6,658 nucleotides of DNA, from the NCBI GenBank assembly GCA_964426675.1, contig CAYRRM010000079.1, positions 1-6,658 of the forward strand, read 5' to 3'. The DNA is from DYMC01 sp035406705. Its GTDB lineage: Bacteria; Verrucomicrobiota; Lentisphaeria; Victivallales; GWF2-50-93. The notes beneath the pieces were generated by a model that saw only the letters and a program-made list of their open reading frames with translations, had not been told where the DNA came from and did no database searches. Made by a program: the position numbers and the translations under genes. Positions 1-5,549 of this stretch are shown in pieces; the first letter of the stretch is position 1, and every line of letters starts with the position of its first letter.

Positions 1-307
1 TTATTTTGAGCATTTTTATCCAGTCCTCAGGGTTATATTCTAAGTCAGCATCCTGTATTACAACCACATCACCACTTACATATTTTAATCCTTCTCTTAT
101 AGCAGAACCCTTCCCTTCATTCTTTTCTTTTAGTATTATTTTAAGGTTTGGAGATTTAAAATCCTGCAGAATTTCTCTTGTTCCGTCAGTACTTCCATCA
201 TCCACAACTATAATTTCTTTTTCAACGGGAACTTCAACTATCCTTTCTATAATTTTAAATATAGTGTCTTTTTCATTATACACTGGAACTATCACTGATA
301 GTTTCAT
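1..307 (-). CDS. Family 2 glycosyltransferase, 3' end missing
   Basis: The N-terminal 102 residues of a GT-A type glycosyltransferase; the frame runs off the left edge. It reads MKLSVIVPVYNEKDT at the start, EIIVVDDGSTDGTREI (31-46, nucleotide-binding Asp pair D36/D37), NEGKGSAIREGL (63-74) and IQDADLEYNPEDW (84-96) with the metal-binding Asp-Ala-Asp at D86/D88. This is the standard front half of the DPM1-like GT2 group, which makes polyprenyl-phosphate sugars or adds sugars to lipid-linked glycans at the cytoplasmic face. The missing half would show whether it has C-terminal membrane helices. The ATG at 307 is supported by GGTGGAA five nt upstream, inside the upstream membrane transferase gene, giving a 32-nt overlap. 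It is the second GT2 of the block and shares the core motifs, but not close overall similarity, with the one at 2969-3688. Confidence 0.9.
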   Translation of the reverse strand, partial: MKLSVIVPVYNEKDTIFKIIERIVEVPVEKEIIVVDDGSTDGTREILQDFKSPNLKIILKEKNEGKGSAIREGLKYVSGDVVVIQDADLEYNPEDWIKMLKI

Positions 308-1742
308 TTTTGTTCCACCGCCATATCTGTGTTTTCAAAGCAATAAATAATGGTAAAGGTATAGCCAGAAGGAAAGTTAAAAATTGGTATACAGGCGCAT
401 ATGAATGATATAAATAAAATATAACTAAAGCAAAGGGGGCAGAAAATGAGAATACAATGCATGGAAAAATAATGGAGGATGTGCCTGAAAGAACGGCAAA
501 CGGAATACACCACATAACATACCAGGTCGCCCAGTTTGGCATTATAGAAGAAACAAGAAAGAAGAAGATTACTGCACAGGAATTCAGCATATTCTGGATG
601 GAATTAGTTTTTAAAAATAAAAATACATAGATAAGAAAAAATATACTATAAAGGACAGATTGAAGAATTTTTGTACCGGCCATTGCAATATTCTGATTGA
701 AGACAGATGATAATATAACATTCCATAAAAACAAAATAGAGTGTCCTAAAGCACCTGTCATCCAGAAGGGCTTCAACAAAGATGCGGGCCCTTCATAGAA
801 GGGTAACCATACAAGCGTTGCAATAAAAAGAAAAACTATAATAGAAAAAAATATCTCTTTCTTTGTTTTGAGTGTTTTAATATAAAATGGAAAAAACAGA
901 GTATACGAAAATTTTGTAAAGGCAGAAAGAGCAAAACAGACAGCAGGAAGAAAAATTTCTTTTTTAAGGTATAGATATATTCCCAGCAGAAGAAAGGTAA
1001 TCATCAGAAAATTGTTATTATTACCTCCGGAAGAATAAATTAAAGCGAGTGGATTCCATGCGTATAAAAGTGTCCCGGTTGTCTTAAATTCAGGCTTGAA
1101 TACTTTCAATATGTTGTATATAAGATATACATTCACTATGTGGCAGATAATTATGAAGACCCTGAAAACGCCGATTTCTAAAAGTATTCTATCTCTGCCT
1201 GTGCGATACAGAATAGCTGCAACAATATGCCACACAGGTCCATAAGCAGAAGTGAAGTCCTTCCATCCTGCAAAACGTAGAAGATGGTCTCCTTCAAATA
1301 CAGCAGGTTTTACAAAATACGGGTTCGCCTGGTAATAATAAACCATTTTTCCCTGAAAGATATATAGGAAAATATCTACATGCTTACCGGGAGTATAAAA
1401 AAACAGGGTAAAACAGAATATCATTGTGGACAGGATGAAAAATTTTAAAGAAATAGTATTTTTCCTAAATACTTTGAAGGCACTCCAGTAACTCAGGAAG
1501 AAAAGAATAATAACTGCTCCGTAATAACTTGCAATTCCAGAAGGAGAATAAAGCCATGCGGGTATGAATTCAATAAATCTTATTAAATAAGCATGTATAT
1601 TGCTGAACGGCAGATATTTATGGATGAGTTCAGCGGTTCCTGAAGTTCCTTTACGAGACAGAACATATAGAACTGGATGGAAAATATGAGCAATACAACA
1701 TAATTCCATTAAAAGCACAGGTTTAAGATACTTTCTCTCCAT
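276..1742 (-). CDS. GT87/MptB-like polyprenyl-phosphate-dependent membrane glycosyltransferase
   Basis: A very hydrophobic protein with about a dozen membrane segments, 488 residues from the ATG at 1742. Numbering from that ATG, the first long loop region has the Asp in HVDIFLYIFQGK (D123) followed by NPYF (140-143) and SAYGPVW (165-171). Next come YAWNPLAL (227-234) and a Gly-Gly-Asn-Asn-Asn-Asn segment (239-244). A Lys in FTKFSY (about 277) and NWATWYVMW (403-411) complete the pattern. This pattern is that of the bacterial DUF2029/GT87 and MptA/B-type GT-C enzymes, which transfer mannose or related sugars from polyprenyl phosphate. The exact sugar is unknown. The frame extends to a TTG at 1808, but that codon has no ribosome site and would give an 86-nt overlap. 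The ATG at 1742 overlaps the upstream gene by 20 nt; it also lacks a good ribosome site, and the ATG at 1709 is a further option. The C-terminal tail is short and polar and overlaps the next gene. Confidence 0.75.
   Translation of the reverse strand: MERKYLKPVLLMELCCIAHIFHPVLYVLSRKGTSGTAELIHKYLPFSNIHAYLIRFIEFIPAWLYSPSGIASYYGAVIILFFLSYWSAFKVFRKNTISLKFFILSTMIFCFTLFFYTPGKHVDIFLYIFQGKMVYYYQANPYFVKPAVFEGDHLLRFAGWKDFTSAYGPVWHIVAAILYRTGRDRILLEIGVFRVFIIICHIVNVYLIYNILKVFKPEFKTTGTLLYAWNPLALIYSSGGNNNNFLMITFLLLGIYLYLKKEIFLPAVCFALSAFTKFSYTLFFPFYIKTLKTKKEIFFSIIVFLFIATLVWLPFYEGPASLLKPFWMTGALGHSILFLWNVILSSVFNQNIAMAGTKILQSVLYSIFFLIYVFLFLKTNSIQNMLNSCAVIFFFLVSSIMPNWATWYVMWCIPFAVLSGTSSIIFPCIVFSFSAPFALVIFYLYHSYAPVYQFLTFLLAIPLPLFIALKTQIWRWNKNETISDSSSV
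313..319 (-). promoter_or_regulatory. Ribosome binding site for the truncated GT2 gene
   Basis: The minus strand reads GGTGGAA, then CAAAA, then ATG at 307. One mismatch to GGAGG and a 5-nt spacing make this the best ribosome site in the window. It fixes the start within the 3' end of the upstream gene. Confidence 0.6.
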
Positions 1743-2976
1743 AATTTTTATGAATTGCTTTAGAAATATTATACCTCTGCCATAAAACAGCAATTCCGTA
1801 TGCCGCAAACATTATCAGATAAGGTTCAACTGGCATACGGTAACGGATTATTGCCCTCACTAAAATATACGTACCTGAATAGTAAATAATCAGGGCATAA
1901 ATAATAAAAAGTTTTCGCCATGCTCCTTTTGAATAAAACAAACCAAGAAGGGCTAGTATAAAAACCGGTATTGTATAAATTCCGCTTATAATCTGGTGTA
2001 AATACGAATATGCCTTTCCGGGCCCGGATACCTTATACGGCACAGGTCTCCAGAAATTTAAAAAACGTTTACCCACATATTTTAAATATGTCGCCGGATT
2101 ATGGACAATAAAATCTTTTGCCCTCGCTTTAAAAATCCTGGTTGTTTCCACTTCGCTGAGATGTAGAAATTCCGATGGGTTATATACAAAGGCGGTGCCG
2201 CTCGGCTCTATTTTAAAAGATTCGGGGTTATTATTGATGAATAATGCCTGTCCTGCATCTGTTGAATGGAAAACTATTGTTCTGTGTATTTTATAATTTC
2301 TGACCACCCAGGGTAAGATGATTACCAACATCCCAGTAATTATTATAAAAAAACTTTTCCACAATTCTTTTTTAGATTTTCCCATCAGTAATAGCCATAT
2401 AAAAATGAAAATAAAAAATAATGCCATTATCGTTCTGCACATAACTGTACATCCAAGTGATAATCCTGCAAGTAATATAGAAGTACTATTAGAATTATGA
2501 ATACCACCAGTTAAGAAGAATATTGTCAGGAGAATCAGAAACAATGTAAGAGTTTCAGGCGCAAGGTATCCTGTAAAAAAAATAAAGGTTGGATATATTG
2601 CCATTGCAATTGCAGTTAACCTGCCGGTAAATGGATTAAATAATCTTTTTGCAATGAAATACCCCAGCAATACTGAAAATGTACTTATCAGAGCAAGTCC
2701 TATTTTTGCGTAAAGAAATTTATGCCCGAAAACAGCATAAATTCCTGCAAGAAACAGGGGAAAAGCAGGTGGACGCCATGAATAATAGGGAATATCTCCT
2801 GGATTAAATGGGTTTTCTACAACAAATCCTCTTCCTGAAATTAAATTAGAAGCAATTTCATCCCACCAGTCTCCCCATACATCCACACTATTATCAAGGT
2901 GAAAAATCCATAGCAGTCGCAGACACATAGCGATACACAGAACTAAAAAAATAAATAATCCCTCTTTTTTATTCAT
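1723..2976 (-). CDS. PMT/ArnT-like GT-C glycosyltransferase, 417 aa
   Basis: An integral membrane protein built like the 389-aa protein two genes upstream. It has a first helix at about residues 7-26, then a loop with the acidic pair in WWDEIA (D39, E40), SGRGF (48-51 region), and WRPPAFP (67-73). A glutamate in a Leu-Ala-Pro-Glu segment (about 141) follows. Further on are a Met-Cys-Arg segment (179-181), LPWVVRNY (221-228), a soluble loop of about 90 residues with FINNNPESF, NFWRPVPYK (307-315) and IRYRMPVEP (377-385) before the last helix. The family uses polyprenyl-phosphate sugars as donors and acts on the outer face of the cytoplasmic membrane; the acceptor cannot be read from sequence. 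Compared with the 389-aa paralogue it has a longer loop before the RPP motif. The ATG lies inside the end of the GT2 gene with only a weak AGAAAG upstream, so coupling by ATGAATAA is likely. The 3' end overlaps the next gene. Confidence 0.87.
   Translation of the reverse strand: MNKKEGLFIFLVLCIAMCLRLLWIFHLDNSVDVWGDWWDEIASNLISGRGFVVENPFNPGDIPYYSWRPPAFPLFLAGIYAVFGHKFLYAKIGLALISTFSVLLGYFIAKRLFNPFTGRLTAIAMAIYPTFIFFTGYLAPETLTLFLILLTIFFLTGGIHNSNSTSILLAGLSLGCTVMCRTIMALFFIFIFIWLLLMGKSKKELWKSFFIIITGMLVIILPWVVRNYKIHRTIVFHSTDAGQALFINNNPESFKIEPSGTAFVYNPSEFLHLSEVETTRIFKARAKDFIVHNPATYLKYVGKRFLNFWRPVPYKVSGPGKAYSYLHQIISGIYTIPVFILALLGLFYSKGAWRKLFIIYALIIYYSGTYILVRAIIRYRMPVEPYLIMFAAYGIAVLWQRYNISKAIHKNYGEKVS
2969..2976 (-). 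other. ATGAATAA stop/start overlap between GT2 and GT-C genes
   Basis: The minus strand reads ATGAATAA: the ATG opens the 417-aa GT-C gene and the TAA closes the 239-aa GT2 gene in another frame. With no strong ribosome site nearby, terminating ribosomes probably re-initiate here, which would tie the amounts of the two enzymes together. Confidence 0.7.
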
Positions 2977-3688
2977 TGTATTTATTCTTTCTATGTATTT
3001 GTTTCCATAACTTTGTAATTGTTATTAAAGTTTTCAAAATATGACCGGGGCGTACAGTTGTTTTACCTCGTTTTCTCGGATAGTGTGTTACGCCTTTTTC
3101 CAGTATATGAAATCCTGCTTTTTTCGCCCTTACAAGGATTTCAGTATCAACAAAAAAATCATCACATTCTATTTTTATTGCATCCAGAACATATTTATGA
3201 AAAAGCTTAAAAGAACAATCTACATCCCTTACCTTAAGATGAAACAGCAGAAACACCAGATAGTTATATCCCTTTGAAAGAAATATTCGCAATAAAGAAT
3301 CTTTACGTTTTATTCTATACCCTATAATAATATCGTATTTCTCAATCAAAGGGAGAAAATTCCGTAATTCACTGATATCAAACTGGTTGTCTGCATCTGT
3401 ATAGAATACATATTCATACCGAGTATTTAAAAAACCAGTTCTCAGTGCTGCTCCATATCCTTTATTTGAAGAGTGATGGAATATCCTTGTATGAGATGGC
3501 TCCTGCTGTGCAAAATGTTCTGCTATTTCTCCTGTTCTATCTGTACTTCCATCATTCACAACTATAATTTCATAATTGTCAGCCAGGGTTCCAAGGGTAT
3601 TCCTTGTATTTATTATTGCATCGGCAATATTTTCTTCTTCATTATAAGCGGGCAAAACAACTGATATATTTTTCAGTTTTTCCGTCAT
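2969..3688 (-). CDS. Family 2 glycosyltransferase, polyprenyl-phosphate sugar synthase-like
   Basis: A 239-residue GT-A fold protein. It opens with SVVLPAYNEEEN (9-20), then IIVVNDGSTDRTGE (41-54, nucleotide-binding Asp), NKGYGAALRTGF (75-86) and the metal-binding Asp-Ala-Asp in YTDADNQFD (D98, D100). It continues with RDVDCSFKLFHK (154-165), DTEILVRAKKAGF (181-193) and HYPRKRGKTTV (202-212). This order is that of the dolichyl-phosphate-mannose synthase (DPM1-like) branch of GT2, which moves a sugar from a nucleotide to a polyprenyl phosphate at the cytoplasmic face. There is no C-terminal transmembrane pair as in GtrB/ArnC types. The only hydrophobic stretch, about residues 132-151, could sit on the membrane as an interface helix. 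Translation starts one base after the TGA of the upstream gene, without a clear ribosome site, so coupled re-initiation is likely. Its stop overlaps the next gene by 8 nt in ATGAATAA. Placed between two GT-C genes, it may make their lipid-linked donor (inference). The sugar is unknown. Confidence 0.9.
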   Translation of the reverse strand: MTEKLKNISVVLPAYNEEENIADAIINTRNTLGTLADNYEIIVVNDGSTDRTGEIAEHFAQQEPSHTRIFHHSSNKGYGAALRTGFLNTRYEYVFYTDADNQFDISELRNFLPLIEKYDIIIGYRIKRKDSLLRIFLSKGYNYLVFLLFHLKVRDVDCSFKLFHKYVLDAIKIECDDFFVDTEILVRAKKAGFHILEKGVTHYPRKRGKTTVRPGHILKTLITITKLWKQIHRKNKYNE

Positions 3689-3689
3689 T

Positions 3690-4859
3690 TCATTTTATTA
3701 TATCTGAAACTTTGTTATATAGCCAAAAGAATCCATATACAGCAAGGATTATATAGAATGGCTCAAGAGGTACTCTGTATCTTATGGAAGCAAGGAAGAT
3801 GACGTGAAAAACAGTAAATAAAACGATAAGGGAATGGATAAAATTCGCCCTGCTATTTGTCAATGTCAGGAAGAAGCCGAGGATAAAGAAAGGCAGCATA
3901 ATACCGAAACTAAAAATGCTGATAATTCGGTATAGTGGTTTTGTAAATTCTGATGCATTTGGTATGACATTCCAGAACCTCTTGAATTTATTCTGTAGAA
4001 GCCACAGGAACCGTGAAGGATTTTCTCTTATTACCTCAATTGTTTTTCTGTAATATGCACTGTCTCTTTCTACCTCTGGCAATTTTTCTATCTCTTCTGG
4101 AAAGTATCTGCAGGGGCCTCCTTCTGAATAGGGATTATTGCCTTCCCAGAAGACCCTTCCACCCATTGTTGTTCCGGGAATAAACTTTCCAAATACCAGA
4201 TAGTTTCTAATAATCCAGGGACTTAAGGTCAGAGAGAAAAACAATAGAATATAGAATATCTTTTTAATTTTTAATTTCCATTTTTCTTTATCACAGGCGA
4301 TATGGATAAGTACCACAGGAAGGTATAATTGCATTGTGGGCCTGCAAAGCCCTGCCAGTCCTGATGATATACCTGCTTTTATCCAGGATAAAGGTCTAGC
4401 CGAAAGTGTTATAAAAGCATAGAGAGTAAGGGTCGTAAAAAATATGAATAATGTTTCTGTAAGCAAGAAGCCATTATAAAAAATGAAGTAGGGATATATA
4501 ACTGCTATAATACTTGACCATAAAGCAACCTTTTCCGAAAATAGATTTTTCCCTGTAAAATAGATAAGAAGGACAGTGAGTGCAGAAATAATACATTGGA
4601 ATATACGGATACCGATAAGATTAAACTTTAATAAATAAAGGATGCTTAAGAGTATTGGATAAAGAGGTGGTCTGAATCCTTTCAGCCCTTCACTTACAAA
4701 AAATCCCTTACCGCTTAAAAAATTTTCCGCTATTCTGTAATACTCAAACTCATCATCAAAATAAAAGTTATTCTTCAGTGTAAGGACAAAGGCGACCCGT
4801 ATCAGAAAAGCTGTTATAAATAAGATTAATATCTTTTTTCTTTGAGATAATCTTTCCAT
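3690..4859 (-). CDS. PMT/ArnT-like GT-C glycosyltransferase, 389 aa
   Basis: An integral membrane protein with about nine to eleven hydrophobic segments. After a first helix at roughly residues 9-27 comes an outer loop with FDDEFEYY (D35, D36), the acidic loop-1 motif expected for the catalytic site of GT-C transferases. SGKGF and RPPLYP (63-68) follow, which is characteristic of the PMT_2/ArnT-like group. Further family marks are the Leu-Cys-Arg-Pro segment (171-174), SPWIIRNY (213-220) before a soluble loop of about 85 residues, and IRYRVPLEP (359-367) before the last helix. These enzymes move a sugar from polyprenyl phosphate to a glycan, lipid A or protein on the outer membrane face; which of these applies here is unknown. 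The ATG start is supported by AGGA seven nt upstream, inside the deacetylase gene. The TGA stop is one base from the ATG of the next gene. It is a clear paralogue of the 417-aa protein at 1723-2976. Confidence 0.87.
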   Translation of the reverse strand: MERLSQRKKILILFITAFLIRVAFVLTLKNNFYFDDEFEYYRIAENFLSGKGFFVSEGLKGFRPPLYPILLSILYLLKFNLIGIRIFQCIISALTVLLIYFTGKNLFSEKVALWSSIIAVIYPYFIFYNGFLLTETLFIFFTTLTLYAFITLSARPLSWIKAGISSGLAGLCRPTMQLYLPVVLIHIACDKEKWKLKIKKIFYILLFFSLTLSPWIIRNYLVFGKFIPGTTMGGRVFWEGNNPYSEGGPCRYFPEEIEKLPEVERDSAYYRKTIEVIRENPSRFLWLLQNKFKRFWNVIPNASEFTKPLYRIISIFSFGIMLPFFILGFFLTLTNSRANFIHSLIVLFTVFHVIFLASIRYRVPLEPFYIILAVYGFFWLYNKVSDIIK

Positions 4860-5509
4860 ATCTTTATCCTGAACATCAAAAAATTGTTATGCCCGTAAAT
4901 ACCTGTACGGAGAAGAGTATAATCAGTTTCTTTTATCTTTTTCCCTTTTGGGGGTGTTACAAAAGCATTTTTATATCCAGCAAGTTTAACTTTTTCTATC
5001 GCTCTTTCATCAAAATCACCATAGGGATAACAAAAAAAATCAACTGTCTTATCCGTTTTGTCTTCTATTATTTTTTTGGATAGGCATATCTCCTCTTTAA
5101 GTTTTTCTTCATTGAGTTCTGTAAGGTGTGGATGGGAAATGGAGTGTGAACCGAATATAACCCCCTCCCCTGTCATTTCCTTAACCTCTTCCCAGTTTAA
5201 AAATCGGTCTTTTTCTTTGTCCCTGTATCTGCTGAATATAATGTCCGTGCCTATGTAATTTACTGTTAAAAAGATAATGGGGGTTATGTGAAATTGTTTC
5301 AAAACAGGTATGGCATACCATAGATTGTCAGCATATCCATCATCAAAGGTTATCAATAGAGACGAGGGGTTTTTGATATATTCTTCGGGATGTGCTGGCT
5401 TGAACCCTTTTTTTAAAAGAAATTCTATCTGTCTTTCAAAATTTTCAGGAGAGACAGTTAACGCATCTTTCTTATAAAATGGATTTACCCTGTGATATGC
5501 CAGTATCAT
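4826..5509 (-). CDS. Polysaccharide deacetylase (NodB/CE4 domain)
   Basis: A 227-residue protein that is almost entirely one NodB homology domain. It opens with ILAYHRVNP, the usual first strand of this family. Motif 1 is TFDDGY with the base and metal Asp pair at D56/D57. Motif 2 is SHSISHPHL with metal ligands H122 and H126. Motif 3 is YPYGDFD (161-167), a variant of the usual RxPYG. A LAGY segment follows near residue 176. The family removes N- or O-acetyl groups from sugars using a divalent metal. No late Leu-x-His motif 5 is visible after residue 200, as in many short members of this group. There is no signal peptide or membrane segment, so it probably acts in the cytoplasm or on the inner membrane face, perhaps on a lipid-linked sugar. 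The start is ATG with a weak GGA 9 nt upstream; the frame is open further upstream but has no ATG, GTG or TTG close by. Its 3' end overlaps the next gene by 34 nt. Confidence 0.9.
   Translation of the reverse strand: MILAYHRVNPFYKKDALTVSPENFERQIEFLLKKGFKPAHPEEYIKNPSSLLITFDDGYADNLWYAIPVLKQFHITPIIFLTVNYIGTDIIFSRYRDKEKDRFLNWEEVKEMTGEGVIFGSHSISHPHLTELNEEKLKEEICLSKKIIEDKTDKTVDFFCYPYGDFDERAIEKVKLAGYKNAFVTPPKGKKIKETDYTLLRTGIYGHNNFLMFRIKIWKDYLKEKRY
4867..4870 (-). promoter_or_regulatory. Ribosome binding site for the 389-aa GT-C gene
   Basis: On the minus strand the sequence reads AGGA, then TAAAGAT, then ATG at 4859. The match to the Shine-Dalgarno core and the 7-nt spacing support this start. They imply that the 34-nt overlap with the deacetylase gene is real and not a mis-called start. 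Confidence 0.65.
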
Positions 5510-5549
5510 TTTTATATTTCCATTTTCCGTTGATAAATAAAAACCGGAT

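Noticed and set aside
189..217. 29-nt stretch nearly identical (28 of 29) to 3543-3571
   Set aside because: Both copies encode the conserved EIIVV(D/N)DGST motif of the two GT2 genes. Shared codon preference explains the match, and the similarity does not extend on either side.
6..350. A 114-aa plus-strand open frame at the left edge
   Set aside because: It lies antisense to the truncated GT2 gene, whose minus-strand frame has all the expected motifs. The plus-strand protein has low-complexity Ser/Phe composition typical of an antisense shadow.
304..513. A 69-aa minus-strand open frame
   Set aside because: It lies within the GT87/MptB-like gene in another frame and has no recognisable feature.
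5510..5549. Possible internal promoter in the 40-nt gap before the deacetylase
   Set aside because: A TATAAA-like stretch is present, but no matching -35 element is seen, and AT-rich sequence produces such matches by chance. Gene packing favours read-through.
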